Counted from the stretch's first letter, positions 27,306-37,227 are shown. The stretch: 64,000 nucleotides of DNA from Oscillospiraceae bacterium (GCA_024691985.1 JAILNC010000129.1:62001-126000); one strand, 5' to 3'. The notes: generated by a model not told the origin, from the sequence alone. Program-made: numbers and translations.

Positions 27306-28787
27306 TCAAAGCAGGATACATATCAATCCGCCGCTCCCCTCGTTGATGATGCGCTCCAGCGTCTCGCGGAGCTTTTCTTTCACGTTCTCCGGCAGGGCCT
27401 CCAGCTTGGCGGAAAGGCCCTCCTCCGCGATATCGTTGAGCGACTTGCCGAAGATGTTCGACTCCCAGATGCGGTTGACGTCGCCTTCAAAGCCCTGCAG
27501 GAGGAAATTGATGATCTCCTCCGACGCGGTCTCTCCGCCGATGGCAGGGGTGACCTCTGTCTCGACCCTGGTCATCATCATATGGATGGCCGGCGCGCTG
27601 GCCTTGAGCTTGACGCTGTATTTCCCGCCCTGCCGTACGATCTGCGGCTCTTCCAGCTCCATCTCGCTCGAATCCGGCACCACGACGCCGTAGCCGCGGC
27701 TGCGCACCTGCTCCAAAGCGCTGCGCAGGCGGTCATAATCCAGCTTGATGCTGCTCATCTCGCTGAGCGTGGAAATCAGATCCCCGTCGCTGCGGATCTC
27801 AATGCCCGTCTGCTCGCTGATGGTCTGATAGTACAGAGCGCGCGGAAGGCAGATCCGGATCGCTGCGGCGCCTGCGCTCAGATCGTTTTTCTCCAGCATG
27901 ACGCCCTCGACCGCGTCGCTTTGCTGCAGCGCTTCCAGGACCGCGCGGCAGTCGCGGATGTGCTCCGCACTGTAAGCTGCGTCCCGGATCTCCCGAAAGA
28001 GCTGCTGCCGCAGCGCGTTGTCTTCGGGCAGGGCGTCGAGCCAGTCTGGCAGAAAGACGCCCAGCGATTTAAGCGGGAATTCTTCGAGCACCGAGCGAAT
28101 GATCTCCACGATATCGGACTCTGTCATGGTCAGACAGTTGACCGGCAGACAGCGCACACCGTAATCCGCCGCGATCCGGGCAGCCAATGCGCCGGCGTTC
28201 TCGGATTTGGGCTCGGTACAGTTGAGCAGCACGACGAAGGGCTTCCCGATGCTCTTGAGCTCCTGAATGACGCGCGCTTCCGATTCCTCGTACGCCCTGC
28301 GCGGAAGGTCGCAGATCGAGCCGTCCGTCGTGACCACAATCCCGACCGTGGAGTGCTCGGTGATGACCTTGTGGGTCCCCTTCTCCGCGGCCTCGGTCAG
28401 CGTGACCTCGTGATCGAACCAGGGCGTCGTCACCATCCGCTCTCCGCCGTCCTCCTCCTGCTGCCCGGCGGCACCTTCGACCATGTAGCCGACGCAGTCG
28501 ACCAGCCGGACCGAGAGCTCCGTATCTCCGCCGAGAAGGATGCTGACGGCGTTCTCGGGCACAAACTTCGGCTCGGCGGTCATGATGGTCCTGCCGGAGC
28601 CGCTCTGCGGCAGCTCATCCCGGGCGCGTTCGCGCATGTAGGTGTTCTCGATATGAGGGATCACGAGCGTCTCCATGAAACGCTTGATAAAGCTCGACTT
28701 GCCGGTCCTGACCGGACCGACGACGCCCAGCAGGAACGCGCCGTCCGTCCTGACGGCGATATCGCTGTAGATGGAAGATTCAGCCAT
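27306..28787 (-). CDS. spoIVA: Stage IV sporulation protein A
   Basis: SSIYSDIAVRTDGAFLLGVVGPVRTGKSSFIKRFMETLVIP; 493 aa; highly conserved family. Confidence 0.98.
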   Translation of the reverse strand: MAESSIYSDIAVRTDGAFLLGVVGPVRTGKSSFIKRFMETLVIPHIENTYMRERARDELPQSGSGRTIMTAEPKFVPENAVSILLGGDTELSVRLVDCVGYMVEGAAGQQEEDGGERMVTTPWFDHEVTLTEAAEKGTHKVITEHSTVGIVVTTDGSICDLPRRAYEESEARVIQELKSIGKPFVVLLNCTEPKSENAGALAARIAADYGVRCLPVNCLTMTESDIVEIIRSVLEEFPLKSLGVFLPDWLDALPEDNALRQQLFREIRDAAYSAEHIRDCRAVLEALQQSDAVEGVMLEKNDLSAGAAAIRICLPRALYYQTISEQTGIEIRSDGDLISTLSEMSSIKLDYDRLRSALEQVRSRGYGVVVPDSSEMELEEPQIVRQGGKYSVKLKASAPAIHMMMTRVETEVTPAIGGETASEEIINFLLQGFEGDVNRIWESNIFGKSLNDIAEEGLSAKLEALPENVKEKLRETLERIINEGSGGLICILL

Positions 28788-28822
28788 AAAAACGCCTCCG
28801 CTCTCATGTTCTCGCTTGTTCG

Positions 28823-28852
28823 AGTCTATGAGCAGCGGAGGCGGCGTATGAC
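28823..28852 (-). promoter_or_regulatory. Candidate sigma-E promoter of spoIVA
   Basis: Reverse strand GTCATACG-N14-CATAGACT. Confidence 0.65.
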
Positions 28853-28859
28853 AGACTTA

Positions 28860-29633
28860 TCAGAGGAAGCGGACCGTCTGCCGCAGCGCTTTGCTGACCG
28901 TGAAGGAAACGTCCGGGAAGCGCTGGGCGAGCCGTTCGCGCAGGACCGGGATCACGGGCGTCTCCGTGCAGAAATGATCCCCGTCGATCAAATTGATCCC
29001 CAGCTCCTGTGCGCGCAGGAACTCATGGTATTTGATGTCGGCCGTCACATAGGTATCGCAGCCGAGCCGGAAAGCCTCGTCCACGCAGTCGCCGCCGGAC
29101 CCGCCCATCACGCCGATCCGCTGCACGGGCCTGCCAGCGTCATAATAGCGCAGGCCGTTGGTTGCAAGCTTCCTTTTGCACAACGGAAGAAACTCCGCCA
29201 TGGACATGGGCCCCGGGAGCATGCCGACGCGGCCGCAGCCGTCCCTGTCGAGCGCCAGCTCCGGCTCCGGCTCCGCGCCGAGAAGACGGATCAGCACGTC
29301 GTTGACCCCGCCCTCCGCAATATCCAGATTCGTATGCATGGAGATCACGGCGATGCGCTTTTCCGTAAGCTTCAGCAGCCGCTCCGTCCCCGGATCGGCG
29401 TCGGAGATGCATTTGGGGCCGTTGAAGAACAGCGGATGATGCGACACGATGAGCTTTGCGCCCATGCGGATCGCCTCGTCCGCGACCGCGTCCGTTACAT
29501 CCAGCGCGAGCAGCACGCGGCTGATCTTCGCCCTGCCGCGGCCGAGCTGGAAGCCGGAATTGTCAAACTCCATCTGCAGCGACAGCGGCGCCAGCTCGCA
29601 GAGGTATTCGTAAACATCATTGATGAGCGTCAT
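28860..29633 (-). CDS. Nif3-like dinuclear metal center protein
   Basis: VSHHPLFF, MHTNLDIAEGGVNDVL, GCDTYVTADIKYHEFLRAQE, DGDHFCTE. Confidence 0.93.
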   Translation of the reverse strand: MTLINDVYEYLCELAPLSLQMEFDNSGFQLGRGRAKISRVLLALDVTDAVADEAIRMGAKLIVSHHPLFFNGPKCISDADPGTERLLKLTEKRIAVISMHTNLDIAEGGVNDVLIRLLGAEPEPELALDRDGCGRVGMLPGPMSMAEFLPLCKRKLATNGLRYYDAGRPVQRIGVMGGSGGDCVDEAFRLGCDTYVTADIKYHEFLRAQELGINLIDGDHFCTETPVIPVLRERLAQRFPDVSFTVSKALRQTVRFL

Positions 29634-30307
29634 AGCTTTTCCTTCAACTCCTTCGCCTGTTCCAGTATCTCCCGGTAGAGCAAAGCGCGCGGGCTGCGCA
29701 CTTCCCTGCCCTCCATGCCGTCCAGGGCTTTGGCAAGGCGGCCTTCAAAGCCCTCCAGCGCAAGGCGGTACAGCGCGGGGTCCCCGGCCAGAGAGGCCTT
29801 GCCGACAAAAAGCTCGGCGTCGGTAAGCGCCGTATGGCCGCCGAAGCGTGCCGTCAGGAGCTGGTACAGCGTCCCCGCGTCCTCGACGAGCGATTCGCTG
29901 AGGATCTCGAATTCATTGTATGCCAGCCAATAGCGCACAACCTCCGCCTTTGTCATGGGCTGGAGGATCAGACGATAGCGGCTGTCCATGCACCACTCCG
30001 CCTCGTCGAGGATTTTGACGATGCTGTCGCCGCCCAGCCCGGCAATGACAATGGTGTCCACCGCCTCCGGCGGGCAGAGCGCAAGGCCGTCGCAGAGCAA
30101 AAACTCGATCCTGTCCGAAACGCCGGCACGCGCTGCGCTCCTCTTCGCGGTGCGGAGCGGGCCTTCATTGATGTCGGAGGCGAGGATGCGGCCCGGATAG
30201 CCGTTTGCCGCCAGCGCCGCGGGCAGATAGCCGTGATCCGTCCCCACGTCGATCACGCCGACGCCGGGAGAGATCATTTCGTAAATGGCAGCGATACGCT
30301 TGTTCAT
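29630..30307 (-). CDS. trmK: tRNA (adenine(22)-N(1))-methyltransferase TrmK
   Basis: VIDVGTDHGYLPAAL, ASDINEGPLRTAKR, AGLGGDSIVKIL, LILQPMTKAE; adjacent to Nif3-like. Confidence 0.92.
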   Translation of the reverse strand: MNKRIAAIYEMISPGVGVIDVGTDHGYLPAALAANGYPGRILASDINEGPLRTAKRSAARAGVSDRIEFLLCDGLALCPPEAVDTIVIAGLGGDSIVKILDEAEWCMDSRYRLILQPMTKAEVVRYWLAYNEFEILSESLVEDAGTLYQLLTARFGGHTALTDAELFVGKASLAGDPALYRLALEGFEGRLAKALDGMEGREVRSPRALLYREILEQAKELKEKL

Positions 30308-30327
30308 GAGAGCTCCTTGATTAAATA

Positions 30328-30355
30328 AAAAAGCCGGAATTGCTTCCGGCTTTTC
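30328..30355 (-). terminator. Terminator hairpin
   Basis: AAAAGCCGGAA-ttgc-TTCCGGCTTTT. Confidence 0.8.
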
Positions 30356-30364
30356 AGGCACTGT

Positions 30365-30565
30365 TCAGACCGTCTCAAGATAAGCCTTGAGATAGCTCAG
30401 AAACTCGTCGGGGTCGACGCCGTGAGCGCAGCAGGCCTGCTCGATATTCTCGCCGCTGGCCATCGCGCAGCCCATGCAGTGCATGCCGATCGCCTGGAAG
30501 GCGGGCATAGCCTGGGGACAATTCTCCACGACCTCGGAGATCAGGGTGTCGCGTGTGATTTCCAT
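30365..30565 (-). CDS. DUF1858 domain protein
   Basis: MEITRDTLISEVVENCPQAMPAFQAIGMHCMGCAMASGENIEQACCAHGVDPDEFL. Confidence 0.88.
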   Translation of the reverse strand: MEITRDTLISEVVENCPQAMPAFQAIGMHCMGCAMASGENIEQACCAHGVDPDEFLSYLKAYLETV

Positions 30566-30592
30566 AGGGATACCTCCAGAGTAAGAATAGTA

Positions 30593-30617
30593 AAGGGACA
30601 CACAAGGTGTCCCTTTA
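30593..30617 (-). terminator. Terminator after zinc-ribbon gene
   Basis: AAAGGGACAC-acaa-GGTGTCCCTTT. Confidence 0.75.
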
Positions 30618-30634
30618 CAAGCGGGAACAGGCGA

Positions 30635-30913
30635 TCAGGCCTGCTCTCTCATCTTAGCAAAGCACTCGCTGCAGTAGACGGGACGGTCGGACTTGGGCTC
30701 GAAGGGAACCTTGGCTTCGCCGCCGCAGGCAGCGCAAACAGCGGTGAAGAACTCGCGCGGGCCGCGGGCGGCGTTCTTGCGAGCGTCACGGCAGGCCTTG
30801 CAGCGCTGGGGCTCGTTCTGGAAGCCGCGCTCTGCGTAGAACTCCTGCTCACCGGCGGTAAAAACGAACTCTTTGCCGCACTCTTTGCATACTAAAGTTT
30901 TGTCCTGGTACAT
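30635..30913 (-). CDS. Zinc-ribbon domain protein
   Basis: CKECGKEF, CKACRDARK, CAACGG, YCSECF. Confidence 0.88.
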   Translation of the reverse strand: MYQDKTLVCKECGKEFVFTAGEQEFYAERGFQNEPQRCKACRDARKNAARGPREFFTAVCAACGGEAKVPFEPKSDRPVYCSECFAKMREQA

Positions 30914-30957
30914 CTTGAATCCTCTCTTTTGATTGTGCCTGTCGGCTGTATTTGCGT

Positions 30958-31575
30958 TCAGCTGCCGCTGATATCGCCAAAAAATGGGTCCCGCTCCAGC
31001 TTGCGCCGGATCCGCTGTACGGCGTTGCCGATGCTCCTTTCGTCCCGGGAAAGACGCTGCGCGATCTCTCGGTAACGCAGGCCTTCCAGATACAGATCGA
31101 GCACCTTGATTTCGAAACTGGAAAGGCAGCGGGAAAACGCCGCATCAAGCTCTTCCTTGTTTTCTCTGGCCAGAACAAGTTCTTCAGGGTTCCTCAGGAA
31201 GCCCACGGGGAAAGCCGATAGGTCAGCACCGGAATCTTCGGAGAGTTGTTCAAGTGAAATGCCGTCGTTCAGGGGAAAATGCTTTAATCGGGATGCGGAT
31301 TTGATCGCGGAAAGAAGACGTCTGCGAATGCAGAGATGAGCGTAAGTCTTGAAAGAAGTGCCGTCGGAAGCGTCGAAAGTCCGGATCGCGGAGAGAAGAC
31401 CGAAGGTCCCCTCCTGAATCAGATCCTCGCTGTCGCCGCCGGCGAGAAACAAAGGACGGGCACAGGCCCGAACCAGGCGAAGGTAACGCTCGACAAGCGC
31501 TTCCTCCGCAAATCTGTCGCCCTTTTGTGCAAGCTCCTGAAGCTTGTTGTCCTCTAATGCTGCGTAATCTAACAT
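30958..31575 (-). CDS. RNA polymerase sigma-70 family factor, SigH-like
   Basis: DLIQEGTFGLLSAIRTFD (region 2), REIAQRLSRDERSIGNAVQRIRRKL (region 4). Confidence 0.88.
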   Translation of the reverse strand: MLDYAALEDNKLQELAQKGDRFAEEALVERYLRLVRACARPLFLAGGDSEDLIQEGTFGLLSAIRTFDASDGTSFKTYAHLCIRRRLLSAIKSASRLKHFPLNDGISLEQLSEDSGADLSAFPVGFLRNPEELVLARENKEELDAAFSRCLSSFEIKVLDLYLEGLRYREIAQRLSRDERSIGNAVQRIRRKLERDPFFGDISGS

Positions 31576-31674
31576 AGACTTTCTTTTGTTTTATTCTGAC
31601 ACATCATGTATTATACAACATCAGCGGCCAAAGTCAAGGTCTATTTTGTCTATTCTGTTAAAATGCCGCCCCCG

Positions 31675-32715
31675 TCAGAGCTCAAGCTGCTGCTGACCCA
31701 TATAGGCGATGCCCAGGTGGGCGTAGGCCTTCTGCGTCACGCAGCGGCCGCGCGGGGTCCTGGTGAGAAAGCCGCACTGCAGAAGATAGGGCTCGTACAC
31801 ATCCTCCAGCGTGACGGCCTCCTCGTTGATCGTCGCCGCCAGCGTATCCAGCCCGACGGGGCCGCCGCCGTAGAACTCGATGATGCTGCGCAGCATCCGG
31901 CGGTCGAGGGAGTCGAGTCCGAGCTTGTCGACCTCGAGACTGGACAGGGCCCGGTCCGCCACATCCCGCGTGATGACGCCGTCCGCCCGCACCTGGGCAT
32001 AGTCGCGCACCCGGCGCAGGAGGCGGTTTGCGATACGCGGCGTCCCGCGCGAGCGCGACGCGATCTCATAGGCCCCCTCGGGGACGATGCGCACGTTCAG
32101 GATGCCGGCCGAGCGCTGCACGATGCGCTGCAGCTCCTCCGACGTATAGAGCTCGAGCCGGAGCGTGACGCCGAAGCGGTCCCGCAGCGGGGCCGTCAGC
32201 TGGCCGGAGCGCGTCGTGGCGCCGATCAGCGTGAAGCGCGGCAGATCGAGATGCAGGGAGTTGGCCGAGGGCCCTTTGCCGAGGATGATGTCGATGGCAT
32301 AATCCTCCATGGCGGGGTACAGGATCTCCTCATAGGCGCGGTTGAGCCGGTGGATCTCGTCGACAAACAGGATATCGCCCTCGTTGAGATTGGTGAGCAT
32401 GGCCACGAGGTCGCCCGGCTTCTCGATCGCGGGGCCGGAGGTGATGCGCATGCTGACGCCCATCTCGTTGGCGATGACCGCGGCGAGCGTAGTCTTGCCG
32501 AGTCCCGGGGGCCCGTGCAGCAACACGTGATCCAGGGACTCCCCTCTCATCTTGGCGGCGTTGATGAAGACGGAGAGATTGTCCTTGGCCTTCTCCTGCC
32601 CGATGTATTCCGCGAGGGTGCGCGGGCGCAGAGAGCCCTCCGCGTGATCCTCCGGCAGGCTGACCGCGGTGGTGATGATCTCGTCGTTGACTTCGTCGGA
32701 AAAATTGATGCTCAT
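31675..32715 (-). CDS. ruvB: Holliday junction branch migration helicase RuvB
   Basis: [31 protein letters not shown]. Confidence 0.98.
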   Translation of the reverse strand: MSINFSDEVNDEIITTAVSLPEDHAEGSLRPRTLAEYIGQEKAKDNLSVFINAAKMRGESLDHVLLHGPPGLGKTTLAAVIANEMGVSMRITSGPAIEKPGDLVAMLTNLNEGDILFVDEIHRLNRAYEEILYPAMEDYAIDIILGKGPSANSLHLDLPRFTLIGATTRSGQLTAPLRDRFGVTLRLELYTSEELQRIVQRSAGILNVRIVPEGAYEIASRSRGTPRIANRLLRRVRDYAQVRADGVITRDVADRALSSLEVDKLGLDSLDRRMLRSIIEFYGGGPVGLDTLAATINEEAVTLEDVYEPYLLQCGFLTRTPRGRCVTQKAYAHLGIAYMGQQQLEL

Positions 32716-32727
32716 GCTTCTCCCCTG

Positions 32728-33330
32728 TTACTTGACCATTTGCTTCAATACGGCCCGAATGATCTGCTCGGCGCTCAGGCCGGCAGTGTCGAGCTTTTTG
32801 AGCGCCGGACCGATCTCCGCGCTGGAATACCCCAGCACGCTCAGACCCATGACGGCGTCGTTGACGGCGGAGCTTTCGCCGGCGGTCTGGATCGGCGCGG
32901 CGGGCAGCGCGTAGTCCGGGCTGCTCAGCTCCTTGCTGACCTTGTCCTTGAGCTCAAGGATGACGCGCTGGGCGATCTTCTTGCCGATGCCCGGCGCGAC
33001 GGTCAGCGCCTTCTCATCGTTGCTCATCACAGCAAAGGCCAGGCCCTCCGGCGTCGTGTGCGAGAGGATGGACATAGCGGCCTTCGGCCCGATGCCGGAG
33101 ACGGAGGTGAGCATCTCAAAGCAGCGGCGCTCGTTCTTTTCCAGAAAGCCGAAGAGATCGTAATTGTTCTCCCCGATGGATTCCGAGACATAGAGCTTGG
33201 CGCGCTGGCCGAGGCGCAGCCCCGAGAGGGTGTTGGCCGTCACGCTCAGCGCGTAGCCGACGCCCCCGCAGTCGAGCACCGCTAGGCCCGGCTCCAGCTC
33301 GCTGACCGTGCCGTCTATATGGTAGAGCAT
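32728..33330 (-). CDS. ruvA: Holliday junction protein RuvA
   Basis: MLYHIDGTV, VSGIGPKAAMSILS, VAPGIGKKIAQRVILELKDK. Confidence 0.96.
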   Translation of the reverse strand: MLYHIDGTVSELEPGLAVLDCGGVGYALSVTANTLSGLRLGQRAKLYVSESIGENNYDLFGFLEKNERRCFEMLTSVSGIGPKAAMSILSHTTPEGLAFAVMSNDEKALTVAPGIGKKIAQRVILELKDKVSKELSSPDYALPAAPIQTAGESSAVNDAVMGLSVLGYSSAEIGPALKKLDTAGLSAEQIIRAVLKQMVK

Positions 33331-33827
33331 GTCTCCCGATCTCCTTTGAACAGTAGTGAGGTCGCGCTGCGCGCATGGCAGATGGCGAGTGCGACGGCGT
33401 CCGCCGCATCGTCGGGCCGCGGCGCCGCAGAGAGCCTGCAGATGCGCTTGACCATCTCCATGACCTGCTTTTTCTCCGCCCTGCCGTAGCCGACCACGGC
33501 CTGCTTGACCTGCAGCGGCGTGTACTCGTACACCGTGACCCCCGCCTTGCGGCAGGCCAGCAGGATCACCCCGCGGCCGTGGGCCACGGCGATGCCCGTC
33601 GTGATATTGGTGTTGAAAAACAGCTCCTCGATCGAGACCGCGTCCGGCTTGAACAGCTCCAGCAGATCCAGCATGTCGTCATAGATCTGCTCCAGCCGAG
33701 CGGAGAGAGCGGTATGGGCCGGGGTCTCGATCACGCCGCACTTGACGAGACGGACGCTGTCCCTGTCCGCATCCAGTACGCCGAAGCCGATCGTGGCGAT
33801 CCCCGGGTCGATTCCCAAGATACGCAT
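33315..33827 (-). CDS. ruvC: Crossover junction endodeoxyribonuclease RuvC
   Basis: MRILGIDPGIATIGFGV, SIEELFF, RPDDAADAVALAICH. Confidence 0.97.
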   Translation of the reverse strand: MRILGIDPGIATIGFGVLDADRDSVRLVKCGVIETPAHTALSARLEQIYDDMLDLLELFKPDAVSIEELFFNTNITTGIAVAHGRGVILLACRKAGVTVYEYTPLQVKQAVVGYGRAEKKQVMEMVKRICRLSAAPRPDDAADAVALAICHARSATSLLFKGDRETCSTI

Positions 33828-33883
33828 ACCATCACATCCTGTCATGGATTCTAGCATATTTCGCTATTTCGCGCAACAGGAAA

Positions 33884-33911
33884 AGAGCCTCCCGTGTAAG
33901 CGGGAGGCTCT
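33884..33911 (-). terminator. Terminator downstream of the zinc-locus lipoprotein
   Basis: GAGCCTCCCG-tgtaag-CGGGAGGCTC. Confidence 0.8.
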
Positions 33912-33922
33912 CGTTCATGGCT

Positions 33923-34462
33923 TTACAGGAGTCTTGCGTTTCTCAGCACCAGATATTGAAAATAGTTTCCGTTCCCGGCGTCCTCCCGGTAGGTGTCAAA
34001 GCAGCCGATCACGGTGATCTCCGTGCCCGGCTCCGGGTAATCGTCCGGGAACACGCGGCTTTCGGCCAGCTCAAACTCCAGGCCCTGCGCGCAGCAGGCG
34101 GTCGCATCCTTCACGATACAGGCGTACAGGCGGCTTCCGTTATATTCCTGTGTGGCAAACTGGCCCTTCATCTTCACCGTTTTTCCGATATACAGATCCG
34201 GCTCGTACACCATGGCGTAGACCTCGGAATAGACCATCGTGCTGCTGAGCTGCGTCAGGTCGACGTCTGCGGCGTCCGGATCCTCTTCCGCAGGCTCCGC
34301 CGTTTCCGCCGGAGCGAAGGCATCGGGGCTCTCCTCGTCCGCGTAGGGATCCTTCACGGAAGCCGGAGCCGGAGCCGCGGTCTGCGGAGGCGCGCCTGCG
34401 CCGCAGGCTGCCAGGGAGAGAAGGGCTGACAGGACCAGCACGACAACGATAAGCTTTTTCAC
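33923..34462 (-). CDS. Lipoprotein with OB-like C-terminal domain (possibly DUF1980-like), last gene of znu locus
   Basis: GTG start; VKKLIVVVLVLSALLSLAACG lipobox; YIGKTVKMKGQF...ACIVKDATACCAQGLEFEL. Confidence 0.7.
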   Translation of the reverse strand: MKKLIVVVLVLSALLSLAACGAGAPPQTAAPAPASVKDPYADEESPDAFAPAETAEPAEEDPDAADVDLTQLSSTMVYSEVYAMVYEPDLYIGKTVKMKGQFATQEYNGSRLYACIVKDATACCAQGLEFELAESRVFPDDYPEPGTEITVIGCFDTYREDAGNGNYFQYLVLRNARLL

Positions 34463-35313
34463 ACGTGAACACCTCCAAAACATGTGCCCAGAGCGGAGAA
34501 CACAAAGAACATCACGATATCCGCCGCGACGATGGTCGAGCCGACCGGCGTCCCGGCGAGAATAGAGATCAGGATGCCGAGCAGCGAGCAGAAGATCGAG
34601 AGCACCGCCGAGCAGACCGTCACGCTGCGAAAGCTCTTGAACACCCGCATGGCGGAGAGCGCCGGGAAGATGACCAGCGCCGAGATCAGCAGCGAGCCGA
34701 CGAGATTCATCGCAAGCACGATGATGACCGCGATGATGACCGCAATGATGAGGTTGTAGGCCTTTGTTCTGACGCCGGTCGCGGCGGCGAAGCTCTCGTC
34801 GAAGGTGACGGCGAAGACCTTGTGATAGAAGAACACGAAGGCCGCCACGACGATCACGGACAGCACCGTGCAGAGCCAGACTTCTTCCTTCTTCAGCGTC
34901 AGGATCGAGGTCGAGCCGAAAAGCGTGGAGCAGACGTCGCCGGAGAGATTGCCGGAGGGCGTGAAGAGATTCATCAGCAGATAGCCTATGGCCAGCGCCC
35001 CGACCGAGATCATGGCGACCGCCGCGTCCCCCTTGATCTTCGCGTTCTGGCCGGTGCACAGCAGGGCGATGGCACAGAGGATCGTGATCAGCAGCACCAG
35101 CGGCATATCGTTCGTCACATGCAGCACCGAGGCGATCGCCATGGCGCCGAAGGCCACATGGCTCAGCCCGTCTCCGATGAAGGAGAAGCGCTTGAGCACC
35201 AGCGTCACGCCCAGCAGCGAGGAGCACAGCGAGATCAGCACGCCCACGGCCAGCGCGTAGCGCACAAAGGGATACTGCCAGTAGAGCGCGAGCTTTTCCG
35301 GGATCGCCGTCAC
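34459..35313 (-). CDS. znuB: Zinc ABC transporter permease
   Basis: ABC-3 family: LVLKRFSFIGDGLSHVAFGAMA, LVGSLLISALVIFPAL; overlaps znuC. Confidence 0.93.
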   Translation of the reverse strand: MTAIPEKLALYWQYPFVRYALAVGVLISLCSSLLGVTLVLKRFSFIGDGLSHVAFGAMAIASVLHVTNDMPLVLLITILCAIALLCTGQNAKIKGDAAVAMISVGALAIGYLLMNLFTPSGNLSGDVCSTLFGSTSILTLKKEEVWLCTVLSVIVVAAFVFFYHKVFAVTFDESFAAATGVRTKAYNLIIAVIIAVIIVLAMNLVGSLLISALVIFPALSAMRVFKSFRSVTVCSAVLSIFCSLLGILISILAGTPVGSTIVAADIVMFFVFSALGTCFGGVHV

Positions 35314-36017
35314 TGCGCCTCGCCCCCCTTCGTGAAGACCGTGCCGATCCCGCTCTCCCGGTAGGCCGCGTTCGTGCCGTAGAACACATGGTCTCCGATG
35401 TGCAGGACGTGGCTTGCATAGCGGAGCGCCGCGCCGATATCGTGGGAGATCATGATGACCGTGATCCCCTGCTCGCGGTTGAGCCTTTCTATCAGCTCGT
35501 ACATCTCCGCCGTCACCTTCGGGTCGAGGCCGGAGACCGGCTCGTCGAGAAAGAGCAGCTTGGTGGTCGCGCACAGGGCGCGGGCGAGCAGCACCCGCTG
35601 CTGCTGGCCGCCGGAAAGCTCCCGGTAGCAGCGGCCCGTCAGATCTTCGATCCCCATCGCGCGGATGTTTTCTTCCGCGCGCTGCTTCTCCGCTTTTGTA
35701 TAGAAGGGCCGCCAGCCGCAGCTTCCCTCAAGACCGGAGAGCACGACCTCCCACACGGAGGCGGGAAAGTCCTTCTGCACCGGCGTCTGCTGGGGCAGAT
35801 AGCCGATCTCGTTGATGCGGAGCCCGTCTCCTGTCAGAATCTGCCCGGCGAGCGGCCGCTGCAGGCCTAGGATCGTCCGCATGAGCGTACTCTTGCCGGA
35901 GCCGTTTTCCCCGACGATGCAGAGATACTCCCCGCTGTTCACTTCAAAACTCAGGTCATGCAGGATCTCCCGGCCGTCATAGCCCAGACAGAGATCCCGG
36001 CAGGTGATGAGCGCCAT
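35310..36017 (-). CDS. znuC: Zinc ABC transporter ATP-binding protein
   Basis: GENGSGKSTLMRT, LSGGQQQRVLLARAL, LFLDEPVSGLD. Confidence 0.95.
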   Translation of the reverse strand: MALITCRDLCLGYDGREILHDLSFEVNSGEYLCIVGENGSGKSTLMRTILGLQRPLAGQILTGDGLRINEIGYLPQQTPVQKDFPASVWEVVLSGLEGSCGWRPFYTKAEKQRAEENIRAMGIEDLTGRCYRELSGGQQQRVLLARALCATTKLLFLDEPVSGLDPKVTAEMYELIERLNREQGITVIMISHDIGAALRYASHVLHIGDHVFYGTNAAYRESGIGTVFTKGGEAQ

Positions 36018-36028
36018 TGTTTTTCACC

Positions 36029-37045
36029 TCATCCCAATGCGGCTTTCAGCACATCAAGGTTCCGCTCCATAACTGCAAGATAGCTTGCCCCGGCGGCCAC
36101 GTCCTTCGCCGTTGTGGACTGCATGGAATCCAACGTCAGGATCTGCTGATCCCTGCTCTGTGTGTTCTCCACGACGGTTCGGGCGATGCTGCCGTTCGCG
36201 CTCTCGATCTGCAGAACGGCGGGCAGACCGAGCTCGTCCAGCTTGTTTGCCAGGAAGATGACGGTCTCGAAGCTGGCATCCGTCTCCGCCGAGCAGCCGA
36301 CAAAGGCGGCGTAGTAGTTCAGAGCGTAGTCGTCCGCCAGATAGCGGAAGGGAAAGCGGTCCGCAAACAGGAGCGTGTGATGCTTAGCTCCGTCGACCGC
36401 CGTTTGATACCGCGAGTCAAGCGCATTCAGCTTTTCGATATACGCGTCGGCGTTGGCGTTGCAGACGGAAGCGTTTGCCCCGTCGATCTTCCCGAGCGCA
36501 TCGGCGATCGTCCGGCAGAGGACGGCCGCGTTTTTCAGCGAAAGCCAGACATGCTCGTCGTATTCGACCTCTTCTTCGTGGTCGTGGTCGTGCTCGTCGT
36601 GATCGTGTTCGTCATGGTCATGCTCGTCGTGATCGTGCTCCATGCCCTCGACCACCTCTTCTTCCTTGACCGAATCGCCGAGGACATCCATCAGGCTGAT
36701 GACCGCCATGTTCTTGTTTGTAGCCTCCTGCAGGGCATCCTCGACCCATTCGTCGCTCTCGCCGCCCACATAGATGAAAAGGTCGCAGGCGCAGATGCGG
36801 ACGATGTCGTCGGCCGTGGGCTGATAGCTGTGCAGATCGACGCCGTTGTCCAGCAGCATGGTCACCTCGGCGTCGGCAGCCTTTTCGCCGAGTATATTCA
36901 TGACCCAGTCATAGACCGGGAAGATCGTGGTCACGATGCGAAGCTTCGGGACGGAGACAGTCTCCTTCGCCGGGGCTGACCCGCAGCCTGCCAGAAGACC
37001 GAGTGCGAAAGCAATAACCAGAATAACAGAAATGAATTTTTTCAT
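36029..37045 (-). CDS. znuA: Zinc ABC transporter substrate-binding lipoprotein with His/Asp-rich loop
   Basis: LLAGCGSAPAKE lipobox; EHDHDEHDHDEHDHDEHDHDHEEE; DEHVWLSLKNA. Confidence 0.95.
   Translation of the reverse strand: MKKFISVILVIAFALGLLAGCGSAPAKETVSVPKLRIVTTIFPVYDWVMNILGEKAADAEVTMLLDNGVDLHSYQPTADDIVRICACDLFIYVGGESDEWVEDALQEATNKNMAVISLMDVLGDSVKEEEVVEGMEHDHDEHDHDEHDHDEHDHDHEEEVEYDEHVWLSLKNAAVLCRTIADALGKIDGANASVCNANADAYIEKLNALDSRYQTAVDGAKHHTLLFADRFPFRYLADDYALNYYAAFVGCSAETDASFETVIFLANKLDELGLPAVLQIESANGSIARTVVENTQSRDQQILTLDSMQSTTAKDVAAGASYLAVMERNLDVLKAALG
36576..36642 (-). repeat. Coding tandem repeat for (EHDHD)n in ZnuA
   Basis: Repeated ~15-bp units tcgtgctcgtcgtga and variants. Confidence 0.85.
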
Positions 37046-37101
37046 ATAAAAAACCTCCGAATCAAATCCAAAAATGAGCGCAAAAAGACAAGGGGGGATA
37101 A

Positions 37102-37174
37102 CGACGCGCGAGAAACGCGTGACGTTCCAAGCTTGTCCGGCGACGCGCGACATTACATGCTTGTCCGGCGACGC
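37102..37174. repeat. Direct repeats upstream of znuA
   Basis: GCTTGTCCGGCGACGC at 37131-37146 and 37159-37174; CGACGCGCGA at 37102 and 37141. Confidence 0.8.
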
Positions 37175-37227
37175 CAAACGCGCCTGTCCTTTCGAACAGA
37201 CTTACCCCTTGCGTTTTTTATTTGGAT

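Noticed and set aside
26664-29678. 1004-aa plus-strand ORF
   Set aside because: Shadow ORF antisense to cwlD, spoIVA and the Nif3-like gene; no recognisable domain
31606-33285. 559-aa plus-strand ORF
   Set aside because: Antisense to ruvB and ruvA
36576-36642. Short tandem repeat as a possible regulatory array
   Set aside because: In-frame coding repeat for the His/Asp-rich metal loop of ZnuA, a known feature of zinc-binding proteins
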